DNA from: Beroe forskalii
Taxonomy: Eukaryota; Ctenophora; Nuda; Beroida; Beroidae
Assembly (NCBI GenBank): GCA_011033025.1
Contig: WFMF01000090.1
Span: 186,001-250,000, forward strand
DNA length: 64,000 bases
Direction: 5' to 3'
Under the pieces are notes generated by a model, which ran no database searches, was not told the DNA's origin, and worked only from the letters and a program-made list of their open reading frames with translations. This document shows positions 13,279 through 23,325 of the stretch, in pieces. Positions within the stretch are counted from its first letter, which is position 1; every line of letters begins with the position of its first letter. The position numbers were made by a program, and so were the translations under genes.

Positions 13279-13474
13279 TACTAAGATAAGAACTTAGTGA
13301 TATGAATATGTTGCGTGTCAGTTGTATGTTCTAACCAATAAACTTCTCAGAATGTATGACTATGAATGATATATTCTTATATCACAAGAACACGACGTTT
13401 TAAACATTATATTTCAGTTTTGATCGTTTTACCTCTTTGCCAAAAGTCTAGAGCCAGATTGATTCGCATCTAAA

Positions 13475-14533
13475 ATGGCTCAAAACTCGGCCAGTTTAAC
13501 AATGCAAGAACTATCAAGGGCTCATGAGAACGTTATTATCACTAATCCGAATGTGGTCGGAGAAGGGAAATCCAAGGACTTGTCTACAGATGTTCGGACA
13601 GAATCTGGTGAGGTTTCTGGCAAACAGGAGGATAAACCGACTGCTAAAGGCGTGTCTCTGTTTGTATTTGCTAGTTTCATAGCAACATGCCATGGTGGAA
13701 TTGTAAAACATATGAACATTCTGCCAAGTGGAGAAGTGGTTTTGATTACCTGTTCTTGTGCAGCATGTTTTCTCGCTATCTTGATCACATTTCAAGGCCA
13801 CTCATTCGTTGACTTCCCTCGCAAAAAGTGGGTGTTTTTGAGATGTGTAAGTGGATCCGGTGCTCTTCTTTGCAAGGTATGGAGTGTCCAAAACCTACCA
13901 CTGGGAAACGCTACTGCTCTAGTCTTCACATCTCCCATCATAACTTGCGTCTTGGCAAGAGTGGTACTCAAGGAAAAGATCAATTTGTTCCACATCTTTG
14001 CCATTCTAGCAGGGCTATCAAGTATTATCCTGATAGCCAGACCTACTTTCATATTCCCTTCAGAGGGGGCCGAGGATTACCCCTTGTGGTACAACATTGT
14101 GCCCCTCATTGCAGCTCTCAGTCTGAGCAGTGCGTACGTGTGTCAGCGGTACATTGGATCCGCTGTCAACTGCTTCGTGGTGACATTCTATGGAGTAACT
14201 TGTCAGACACTGGCTGGAATCATTCTGCAAGCTGCCACACAATCCGTATACGTCAACCCCTCCTGTTATACCTTCAGAGGGATGCTGCTGTGTTTGTGCT
14301 TTACTCAAGCAACTTCAACTCTCTCCGTTAACAAAGGTTTGAGTTACGAAAAGGCCACGACAGCGTCCCTCATCCGGAACTTAGACACGGTTCTAGCGTT
14401 TTTACTTCAAGTGGTGGTTTTCAAAGAAGCAGCAGAGTCCTTGTCTCTGATTGGAGCTGCTCTCATCATGATTGGGACTATCAGTCTAACTTTGTCTAAG
14501 ATGTTTGGTGTGGACTGTGGCGTCAAGCTTTAG
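13475..14533 (+). CDS. SLC35G1-like: SLC35G-like EamA-type membrane transporter, copy 1
   Basis: Single-exon frame of 352 aa encoding a multipass membrane protein of the drug/metabolite transporter superfamily. A hydrophilic N-terminus (about residues 1-60) is followed by about ten hydrophobic segments from KGVSLFVFASFIATC to LIGAALIMIGTISLTL. The first EamA repeat ends with the characteristic NATALVFTSPIITCVLARVV segment and a following VLKEKIN; the second has SLIRNLDTVLAFLLQVVVFKEA. This is the SLC35G pattern; the transported substrate cannot be read from the sequence. The start is chosen because the same MAQNSASL start is conserved in copy 2. TATATTTCAG about 60 nt upstream is a plausible 3' splice site, so an upstream 5'UTR exon may exist. 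Relative to copy 2 it lacks seven residues (VPILNRI) after the N-terminal tail and ends differently (CGVKL). It is convergent with the minus-strand gene ending at 14853. Confidence 0.9.
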   Translation: MAQNSASLTMQELSRAHENVIITNPNVVGEGKSKDLSTDVRTESGEVSGKQEDKPTAKGVSLFVFASFIATCHGGIVKHMNILPSGEVVLITCSCAACFLAILITFQGHSFVDFPRKKWVFLRCVSGSGALLCKVWSVQNLPLGNATALVFTSPIITCVLARVVLKEKINLFHIFAILAGLSSIILIARPTFIFPSEGAEDYPLWYNIVPLIAALSLSSAYVCQRYIGSAVNCFVVTFYGVTCQTLAGIILQAATQSVYVNPSCYTFRGMLLCLCFTQATSTLSVNKGLSYEKATTASLIRNLDTVLAFLLQVVVFKEAAESLSLIGAALIMIGTISLTLSKMFGVDCGVKL

Positions 14534-14617
14534 AAACGGTGAACTATAATTAATATCGTATTTGTCCAAAATATTTGGTGTCGACTGAGGGTTCTTGTTT
14601 TGCAGAGGGCGATATTT

Positions 14618-14623
14618 AATAAA
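14618..14623 (+). promoter_or_regulatory. Polyadenylation signal AATAAA for SLC35G-like copy 1
   Basis: AATAAA lies 85 nt downstream of the stop codon in a stretch that is also conserved in copy 2 (around 23094-23099). Spacing and conservation suit a real 3' end. The opposite-strand gene ends about 230 bp further on. Confidence 0.6.
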
Positions 14624-14852
14624 TTGCATATTTTATTAGTGACAAGAATGAAATAATTTCTCAGATTTTTTATCATGTTTTAAATTGGAAGATTTTTCAC
14701 TGTATCATTTCTATTCCATTTAAAATAATACCTTTTTTAATCCACAGTTTTATAAAATAAGGTCAGGATTTGAAAATGAAAGCTGATATATCAACAAATT
14801 TTATTTTTATAATTCCATCAGCCCCCATGCAGATTATGCAGCAACAGGAATT

Positions 14853-17181
14853 CTATAGAATAGGTACACTCAGCAATGAGACTGAGAGACTCCTGACCTT
14901 GATAGAGTCACCGACTCTGTCGTAGTGCTGTTCATCTAGCTGGGGTTTAGTTTCGACAACGTCTTTCAGCTTATCACAGATCTTCCCCCAGATGTTTGTA
15001 ACGATGCTGAAATAGGGATCAGTAAGAAATTTGCTAAAATGGGGCTGTAAAAAGTTAATGGGACAAATAACTACAAGCAAATGCACATTCCATTACCCAG
15101 CAATACTTTTAGCCGGCAGTATGCGATTCAACGAACATTGATAGTTCGATGACGAACATCCTAAAACCATCCTAACAGATTGGATTGGTCCCAGAGAATG
15201 TTTACTTACTCAGAAAGTGTGTTTTTGTCTTGCATTCGACCAATAACCGTTATGTTGCTATCTAGGTAATCCACAAGCATGCCCAAAACCTGCCAAAAAA
15301 GTAATTCAACGAGAAATTTTGATTTATTTTTTTGGTAACTTAAATTAAAATTATTCTTATTAAACTTCTTGAAACATCAAGAGACCAAAGATGATAATTA
15401 ATAATTTGGCTGGAATTGGAAATGGGCGTGAATCCTTTAAAAAATTAAAAAAACCAAAGCCTGGGGGAAGCATCCAAGATCTTAACTTACTAACTTATTT
15501 CAAACCAGCACGAAATTACGAAAATGATTATTTCGCGTGTTTCCAACCAATTTGCACGTATAGTATGTTGAGCAATTGTGAGCACATACTGTTATACGTG
15601 TTACCAACACAATCATTAAAACACTCACGCCATCACGACTGTCCCGTCTGCCGGAATCCGAGACGGGAACAAGAGCAGTGGAGGGCCGGGATAGCTCGGG
15701 CTCCTTTGAGGAACACGCCACCTCGGTCTCAAAACCATTGTACAAAATGTACTGGGTCCCATCAGGTCGGGTGAGCAGGGGGTGCAGCAGTCGCTTCTTC
15801 TCGCGCCGCAAGTCGTGCTGTGATTTAGAATCGTAGTTTTGGTACGGGTTGGTGGATTCGTTATCATCTACAGCTGCTGCAGAAGCCTGCTCCATCAAGG
15901 TCGCACTGGAAAAGCTGGGGATTTGGGCTTTATCAATATATCCACTCTGCTTGGCAAGCGACATGAGGTTAGCTTTGGAGCGAGATGCAGCTTCTTCATT
16001 GGTGAGGTATTGTCTGTCGTGTGGAGACTTCTTAGAAGACAGCGCGGGGTCTTCATCCTCCTCCTCTGGACTCTTCTTCTCAGAGAGGGCAGGAGACCGG
16101 CGCTTCCTGACGCCACTCCGTCGTTGTCTTAGATCAGTGGGGTCTTTGCTGGACCTGTGGTGGTGGTTACGAGACCTGTGTTTGCGATGTTTCCTGTCCG
16201 AGCGGTGGTGTCCTGAAGAAGAGTGGTCCGATGACATTTCCCTCCGTAGAGACCGCCGCTTCGACTTCTCGTCACTGGTCGACGACTTCCGCCTGGGCTT
16301 GCTTCTGGTACTTTCACCTGCAGCCCTCCTTTCCTCTCTTTTGGAACGCCTCGCGTCAGAACAGTCTGGTGTTTCTGTCTCACAATTACTAGGACTGATG
16401 GCTCGGTAAATCTTAGTACCAATTTCAAAGAGCGACTCCACGCCGCTGGTCGGATTATCCCCGGAATTCCGGGAGCAGGACCTGTCGTCCGCGGACTTGT
16501 TGCTCCTATCGTCCGCGGACTTGTACCCCTCGCCTGTCTCCTCGCCGTGCGGCAGGGGCGGGAGGTTGTCGAACACGTACATGCTGTCCCGGGAGGCAGC
16601 ACTGTCTGACAGCTGCTCCTGCAGAGGGGTGCCTCCTGAGGGGTCCGCACACAGGGAGGCAGGCACTATGGGGGTCTCAGCGTGCTCAGGATGGCAGGAG
16701 GGGCTGTGGGAACGCGAACTGCAGGACAGAGAGGTGCCTCCTGGTCAGGGGGTGGTTAGAGGGGGGGGTGATACTATTGACACAGAAGCAATAATATCTT
16801 TAATAGAAGAAATGATTTCATGTAGAAATACGTTTACTGTCTGAGCTTAAATTTACATATTTTGCGAAGTTAATTTACGACAAGCGCAAAATAATCAGTG
16901 CAAGGTGTTCGTGTTCAATCACAGTCGCAGCGCCGATCCATCGCCTATTGGTGGTGGACCAGCACCGGGTCAGTGATTGACCACTTCATCCTAATTTGCC
17001 CCGAAAGTATGTCACACTAACCATGCGTCTGCTTGAAAGAATCATGGAACCCCAATCGCGAAGAACCATCAACAGCCACCAAAGATGGCAATTGTTCGGG
17101 GGCGAGGGAGAAATCAGAATCATCGCTCTCGCTCGATGAAAAGGACTCATCTACCATCCGTGAAATGAGGAAGTTCCGCAT
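14853..17181 (-). CDS. Ser/Arg-rich protein with MHD2-like C-terminal exons, copy 1
   Basis: Four exons fit splice signals and phases. X1 is 17022-17181 (from ATG; 53 codons +1), X2 15629-16740 (370 codons), X3 15210-15289, and X4 from 15033 down to a stop at 14853. X2 encodes a disordered stretch with RS/SR, HRSDRKHRKHRSR, acidic and Ser-rich segments, then a more ordered part with LLHPLLTRPDGTQYILYNGF. X3-X4 (VDYLDSNITVIG, then FLTDPYFSIVTNIWGKICDKL) resemble the second Munc13-homology domain of BAIAP3/UNC13D proteins. X4 could also be cut at a GTCAGG donor (SIK, 14898), which would continue the reading frame elsewhere. I do not recognise the Ser/Arg-rich part. It may be a separate gene or an alternative 5' portion of the C2/MUN gene upstream on the same strand. 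The first exon is less certain than X2-X4. Confidence 0.65.
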
Positions 17182-18688
17182 TTATATAACGAGTTTACCA
17201 TCAAATAGTAGAGGAGCAATCAAATACAAGGCAATACGTAGACAAGCTTATAAATCTGTGCAGTAAAGCTGCTGGCAAATAATGGCAGCGTAATGAGGAG
17301 AAATTATCACATATGGCAGCCAGTGAGGATAATTAGTAATTACTAGATTTATACTAAGTCAGGATGGAATTCATTCAAATGCACCGACTCATTTTTTTGT
17401 GATTTAAGTCTGATTTAATTGTGATTGAGGTTTGATGATATACAGTTAATTCCTGGTAACGACTTCCCGTCAAATCGGCATCCAAACAAAACGAGAAAAT
17501 CTACAGGTTGATTTGGAATGAATAAAGTAAAAATATCATTAATATCACATAATGGACTACCAGCAAAATCAAATTCACTGCTGTTAAGAGTAATTTAGGT
17601 AATTTACAATATAATTACGATCATTGTTCGGTATTTAGATTAAAGTAGTAAGATGCATTGGAGCATATATATTGAGCAATGTCAAGATCAAATTAGAATA
17701 TTGACAAGATTAGCCAATGAGTACGGCTCGGCTCACTTGTTCTACAAGTACTAGTGGAGAATATCATATCTGACATTATTTTAGCATAAATTACACTATT
17801 ATCCCCTGCATATTATAACATCGCATCTTCTTCGGGCTAAAACACAGCGCAACTTCTCTCGGCTTGTTAGCATTATTACTTTCATACGCCGCTCGAATGG
17901 CAAAACTGTTTAATAAATGGCTGTTCAGCCTCGGATAGATATTTTAAATTGTTCACAGTTTAAGTCATTAGAATCTTTGAGAGCAGTTGGTTGTCAAAAC
18001 TCCCCATGGGATGTACTTTGTATAAATTCTGGAGGAATTTGTTCGTAAATCCTGGCTCATGTAGATGTTTATTATGATAAATTCCATAAATTCATAAAAC
18101 ATTATTATCTCTATAAGCAGCTGAACAAAGCCCTAATTATCTAGCGTAGACATATAATTCAAATTCTAAGCTACCTAGCTGGCTGGTAGAGCAATTTTCT
18201 GGTGATTAACGTATTAAAAGATGAAATATATTTGTACATAGTCCGCTTATAAGGTCCGCTTAACGTAAACATCCACTCTGTTATCATATTAAATAAAAAC
18301 TTCGTAACAAGCTTTATACTTCTGAGAGGTCCTATCTGAAATATCGTACACACTTCATGACACACTGAAGGGTCACCAACACACTTAAGTGGGGAATACT
18401 ACAACTACAATGGGAGATTGTAGTTTTGGCGGATATACGGAAGAAATACAAAAACAACATATATCCTTGTATATCAACCGTTAATTGATTAAATGCTGAA
18501 ATGATCAGCGGGACACTGGGGTTATATTGATCAGGTATCCAAGGTACTCACTACTCTTCGTTGAAATACTGCTGAAAATCCCTTAAAAGAAGCAAAGGAA
18601 TTTATATCACATAGTTATCAATTTATTTAGATTTTATACGAAAAGCATTCTAAATATTGCATGTTAAGTTACAAGGCTTACAAGAGCT
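17182..18688. other. Intergenic part of duplicated block, no clear gene
   Basis: This lies between the start of the Ser/Arg-rich gene and the sulfotransferase 3' end. The AATAAA on the minus strand at 18622-18627, 62 nt past the sulfotransferase stop, is the likely polyadenylation signal. The only frame of note is a 64-codon minus-strand ORF at 18171-18365, which recurs in the other block copies. Confidence 0.5.
18171..18365 (-). other. Small ORF kept open in three block copies
   Basis: A 64-codon frame (start MCHEVCTIFQIGPL, end LLYQPAR) is found here and with the identical protein at 30353-30547; at 26644-26844 it has a 2-codon in-frame insertion and three substitutions. It contains a hydrophobic-leaning middle and no recognised motif. 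It lies beyond the sulfotransferase polyadenylation signal. Recent duplication alone could explain its conservation, so coding status is doubtful. Confidence 0.2.
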
Positions 18689-20689
18689 TCAAGATGAAGA
18701 AATGTCTAACTCAAATTGCCAGCCCATCTTTTTTATTAGTCTTGAGCAATGTTTGTTAACTAATTTGATTTTCTTTATTTGCCAATAATTACTTAAATTG
18801 AATTCATAACGCCACTTCTGAGTTGCTTCTTGTGAATTTTTTCGAGTGTTGAGAACTCCATCTGGTGCCAAATCTCTTTGGCCCGATGACTCTGCTTCAT
18901 CAAAAATCTCTTTTGTAGCTATATATGTCTTAACAGATTCAGTCATCTCCATTTCTGCAAATGAGTAGATTTTCTCAGCAAACTCCTCAGTGCTGGCACT
19001 CAAATCATCGTGTGTCACTGGCATATATCTGCCTTTTAACCAAGGAGCTGAATTCCCATATTCCAAATCTCTTATATACCTATTACATTCTGTATGCATT
19101 TCAAGTCCAAGCTTCTCAAAAGTTTCAGTTTTTGTATAGTCCAAGGGATTTCTGAATGTCTGGAAAATGTCTTTAAAGCCAGATCTAGATCTGAATAAAG
19201 CTCTAGGATCCCGTATCAGATGAATGACCAGGATATTGGCTTCCCGGATTCCTGATATAAGATCGAGGTCTTGGATCCTCCTCAGCCGGATTACTTTGAG
19301 CGTGACAGCTTCTCGGGTTCTACATTGGTACGGCCTTAAAACGCTCATTGGAGCTCCCACCCAGAAGAGATCCTTGTCGTTACACACCTCCGACCCGAAA
19401 AGGTACATGTTTTCATGGGGAGTGGGAGCACATCGCCAGTGTCTGTGTACTATACCGCCAAACACACTCACGGGAACGGAGCAGTTGTAGAAGATTTGTT
19501 GGAGGGTAAGCATGTTCATTTCGTCCAATGTGTGCCGGGCTTTCACTCCTGGCATAGATCCAGCTTCCAGTTTTCGGTCCAAGATCCCCTTCGGATGAAA
19601 TGTCTCAAAATCATACATAACATCACCGTTTTGATTGAACAGCTCCCCCAGGAACGATGAACCAGATCTAAATTTGCTAATGATAATGATAACTTTGGGT
19701 TTCTCCGAAAGTCTCACACTAAAAGCTGGCAGGGGAGTAGCCAGGATTTTCAGAAGGGGGAGGCGGCTGCTGGCGCCGAGCGCCAGCAGAGAATTATTGA
19801 CAGTGCCGGCGCGAAGCGCCAGCTGTGGGGTCTGGGGCGCAGCCCCATCAAGGGTCAAGGGCAGAGCCCCTGTAGGGATAGGGGCGGAGCCCCCAGAAAA
19901 AGAAGGTGTTTTAGAGCATTTTCCAACAAAATAGGCAGCAAAATAAAAGGATTTGATTGTTAAGTTATATACACAGAATTGGTAGTCAAAATTATGTTTT
20001 GGTAGATAATAGCTTGTGAATGTTTAAAAATTTTTCCAATTCATAATATTAAACCAACTGATAACCGAATAAATAGCCGAAAAAAGCATCTTAAACTGAT
20101 TAGACTGCGAATGAGATATTATATGGGTGATGGGCATTTCACCGGATTAAGTCGCAAATTTACCATCTATGTTTACTAATAATCCCAGCTAATGAATTGT
20201 GATGTTTCAATCTTTAAATGGAATCAAATCACATTGATAGATCGTGATAATATTATGATTTAGCTTAACAACAGAACAAGTTACACCTCAACCTCTTTTA
20301 AGTTGGAACCGAAATATTTAACCTTCGGAGCAGTGATATGATTTTACAATACTAGTTTCGCCCCAGAGAAATGTAAGAAACAGAACTGTTTTGCACTGAT
20401 GCTCTCACGTATCTAAACAAACTTCACTCATCATTGGACTAACTAAATTGAAAACCTAGTAGTTAATTAAATCTAAATGAAATATATTTTCTGCGTTGAA
20501 AAGCAGATTTATAAAATTGGGCAAAATTAGTTATTTTTTCTACTCATCTGAAAAGGGGGAGGCGACCGCCTGTGTCGCCTCCCCCCTGGCTACGCCCCTG
20601 AAAGCTGGATCTGGTATCCTAGGTAATATTCGTTGAAATGTTGCTGTAACTGGTCCCATGATGAGAGCAAGCACAAAGAGAATTTGCAT
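18689..20689 (-). pseudogene. CHST-like: CHST-like sulfotransferase copy 1, interrupted by a MITE
   Basis: The catalytic part is intact: SKFRSGSSFLGELF (5'-phosphosulfate-binding loop) and VIHLIRDPRALFRSR (3'-phosphate-binding motif) are present and the C-terminus matches copies 2 and 3. The original N-terminal 29 codons (ATG at 20689, hydrophobic signal-anchor) are cut off by an 871-bp hAT-like MITE plus its 8-bp target duplication at 19722-20608. The inserted length (879 bp) is a multiple of three, but the element contains stops. The remaining open frame instead starts from an ATG inside the element (19858), giving 389 aa with a foreign N-terminus lacking the hydrophobic anchor. A protein without the anchor would not be expected to reach the Golgi, so I call it disrupted, although a transcript or element splicing could rescue it. 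Confidence 0.8.
19730..20600. mobile_element. hAT-like MITE inserted in the sulfotransferase gene
   Basis: The 871-bp element has terminal inverted repeats CAGGGGAGTAGCCAGG and CAGGGGCGTAGCCAGG (one mismatch). It is flanked by an exact 8-bp target duplication AAAGCTGG (19722-19729 and 20601-20608). Copies 2 and 3 of the gene carry the single, uninterrupted AAAGCTGG, an empty-site proof. GC-rich subterminal parts (CGCCTCCCCC) and an AT-rich centre are typical of non-autonomous hAT elements. No transposase. Confidence 0.95.
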
Positions 20690-21925
20690 TGCTTGGTGGG
20701 AGGGGCCGCTTATAATGGAACCTACACAACATACATTTTATAATGGCATACAAAAGTGCAAGTCATATTGTTCGATTTTCGGATGTTAACTCATTGTTTC
20801 TGATAGACTTAGTGGAGAACGCTAATTTTTCAGGCCATAAATTTTCAGTTTGACGGCAAACCAGCATGAATTAATAATAGGTTCAATATGTTTTCGGTTT
20901 GTGTCGGCTTAACACCAAATTTCATACCGGATTGGTGCCGAAATGGCATCAGAACAGTGTATCATAGCTTCATCCTGGGTCTAATCCCCCCTGAATTTTT
21001 TAACTCCCCCCTGCCACCCCACCCCTGAATTTCAAAAATTCGACCAACCCCCCACCAGAAACTTCGAAAATTTTTCTAAGATATGTCCATTGAATTGTTT
21101 ACACAAGTATCAACCAAAATTATGAACTTTATGACAAGATTAAAGTATTTAATCTATGTTATGTGACTGACAGAAGTAAGGAACAAGTCAGGCAGGGAAT
21201 TTAGTTAATTTTGAAATTTAACACATAATGAAATGATATTTATAATGCCTGACATGGTATTGAAGTTCACTTTTTATGTCAATTAATTCTTGAATCTATA
21301 GGTAAAGCTTTTAAACTTTTAAAGTTTTAAGTGATTCTTGTCAGGGAATCATGGCATGAAATCAAGCCTCAGGAATATTGTCAGCACACTATAAAATCAT
21401 AGATATATGATTGATAAGCTGATATCCTTTGAAAATAACAATTGAAGCTTATCACATGATATGGCAGTCTTACAAAAGGAAAGCTTGAGGTCTGGGGGCA
21501 GCCCTCCAGCAAAGGTCTGAGAAAAATATTTAGGATCCTATTTCATGCCATATCTCCTGTCTTCTGATATAGCGATCTAGCGAGGATACACAGATTTTCA
21601 AAACGTATGAATGTGAATTTTGAGGGGCAAGCAATACTTAATAATTTTATCTGTAAAAATGCGAGTCTCATTAAATATATTCGATGGTTACGATTGGAAA
21701 TTGGAATCGTTATTAAGATTGAAGATTAGTTGGCTTACATTACAAGGTCACCTAGATATAATTTTTGCTAAATTCAAATGGCAGAGATTAAAAATAATCA
21801 AATTACGACGTTTCATAATTTATCAGATAAAATTCAGCAGTGAGACCTCAGTAGCATTATATTTCAGTATTGATCGTTTCCCCTCCTTGTTCAAAAGCCC
21901 AGAGCCAGATTAATTTGCATCTAGA
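20690..21925. other. Sulfotransferase 5' flank and block junction
   Basis: Upstream flank of the sulfotransferase, matching 28318-29050 of copy 2, with C-rich runs around 20985-21060. It is followed from about 21540 by sequence specific to the junction between block copies 1 and 2. TATATTTCAG just before the transporter start at 21926 is a possible 3' splice site of a 5'UTR intron. No further gene seen. Confidence 0.5.
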
Positions 21926-23023
21926 ATGGCTCAAAACTCGGCAAGTTTAACAATGCAGGAACTATCAAGGGCTCACGAAGACGTTATTATCACTAATCCG
22001 AATGTTGTCGAAGAAGACAAACTCAAGGACTTGTCTACAGATGTTCGAACAGACTCTAACGATGTTTCTGGCATACAGGAGGATAAACCAACTTCTAAAG
22101 TCCCAATTCTTAACAGGATTAAAGGCGTGTCTCTGTTTGTATTTGCTAGTTTCATGGCAACATGCCACGGTGGATTTGTAAAACATATGAACATTCTGCC
22201 AAGTGGAGAAGTGGTTTTGATTAGCTGTTCTTGTGCAGCATGTTTTCTCGCTATCTTGATCACATTTCAAGGCCACTCATTCGTTGACTTCCCTCGCAAA
22301 AAGTTTGTGTTTTTGAGATGTGTAAGTGGTTCCGGTGCTCTTCTTTGCAAGGTATGGAGTGTCCAAAACCTACCACTGGGAAACGCTACTGCTCTAGTCT
22401 TCACATCTCCCATCATAACTTGTGTCTTGGCAAGAGTGGTACTCAAGGAAAAGATCAATTTGTTCCACATCTTTGCAATTCTAGCAGGGCTAGCTGGTAT
22501 TATCCTTATAGCTAGACCCACTTTCATATTTCCTTCAGAGGAGGCCGAAGATTACCCCTTGTGGTACAACATTGTGCCCCTCATTGCAGCTCTCAGTCTG
22601 AGTAGTGCGTACGTGTGTCAGCGATACATCGGAACTGCTGTCAACTGCTTTGTCGTGTCATTCTATGGAGTAACTTGTCAGACACTGGCTGGAATCCTTC
22701 TGCAAGCTGCCACACAATCCGTATACGTTAACCCCTCCTGCTATTCCTTTAGAGGCATGCTACTCTTCCTAAGTTTCGCGACAACCGCAGTTTTTCTCTC
22801 CGTTAACAAAGGTCTGAGCTACGAAAAAGCAGCTACAGTGTCCCTCATCCGGAACTTAGACACGGTTCTAGCGTTTCTACTTCAAGTGGTGGTTTTCAAA
22901 GAAGCAGCAGAGTCCTTGTCTCTGATTGGAGCTGCTCTCATCATGATTGGGACTATCAGTCTAACTTTGGCTAAGATGTTTGGTGTGGACTGTATGTCAA
23001 GCTTTAGAAACGGTGAACTATAA
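21926..23023 (+). CDS. SLC35G1-like: SLC35G-like EamA-type membrane transporter, copy 2
   Basis: Single-exon frame of 365 aa, close to the 13475-14533 copy and with the same start. It keeps the two EamA halves and about ten hydrophobic segments. It has seven extra residues (VPILNRI) just before the first membrane segment, and a longer, different tail (CMSSFRNGEL) produced by small changes near the stop. Divergence from copy 1 is uneven. Most of the protein differs by isolated residues, but the segment after CYSFRGMLL reads FLSFATTAVFL where copy 1 reads CLCFTQATSTL, a cluster of changes within one membrane helix. Both copies being open argues that both are, or were until recently, functional. 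The substrate is unknown. Confidence 0.9.
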   Translation: MAQNSASLTMQELSRAHEDVIITNPNVVEEDKLKDLSTDVRTDSNDVSGIQEDKPTSKVPILNRIKGVSLFVFASFMATCHGGFVKHMNILPSGEVVLISCSCAACFLAILITFQGHSFVDFPRKKFVFLRCVSGSGALLCKVWSVQNLPLGNATALVFTSPIITCVLARVVLKEKINLFHIFAILAGLAGIILIARPTFIFPSEEAEDYPLWYNIVPLIAALSLSSAYVCQRYIGTAVNCFVVSFYGVTCQTLAGILLQAATQSVYVNPSCYSFRGMLLFLSFATTAVFLSVNKGLSYEKAATVSLIRNLDTVLAFLLQVVVFKEAAESLSLIGAALIMIGTISLTLAKMFGVDCMSSFRNGEL

Positions 23024-23325
23024 TTAATATCGTATTTGTCCAAGATATTTGGTGTCGACTGAGGGTTCTTTTGTTTTGCAGAGGGCGATATTTAATAAAT
23101 TGCATATTTTATTAGTGACAAGAATGAAATAATTTCTCAGATTTTTTATCATGTTTTAAATTGGAAGATTTTTCACTGTATCATTTCTATTCCATTTAAA
23201 ATAATAATTTTTTAATCCACAGTTTTATAAAATAAGGTCAGATTTGAAATGAAAGCTGATATATCAACAAATTTTATTTTTATAATTCCATCAGCCCCCA
23301 TGCAGATTATGCAGCAACAGGAATT

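Larger units (their letters stand above)
13395..21535. repeat. Segmental tandem duplication, copy 1
   Basis: This block contains an SLC35G-like gene (+), a Ser/Arg-rich gene (-) and a sulfotransferase gene (-), with intergenic sequence that aligns throughout to 21806-29050. The two blocks are nearly identical over long non-coding stretches and differ by scattered substitutions and many 1-30 bp indels. Copy 1 also has the hAT-like insertion at 19730-20600. Limits are approximate: left homology starts near ACGACGTTT before a CATTATATTTCAG, and right homology fades after GGTCTGGGGGCAGCC. Confidence 0.85.

Noticed and set aside
13828..14331. 167-codon frame overlapping the transporter gene in +1 frame
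   Set aside because: Out-of-frame shadow of the SLC35G-like coding sequence; not conserved in length in copy 2.
15849..16844. Long plus-strand frames opposite the Ser/Arg-rich exon
   Set aside because: Antisense shadows of a GC-rich Ser/Arg coding exon; the minus strand has matching splice sites and phase.
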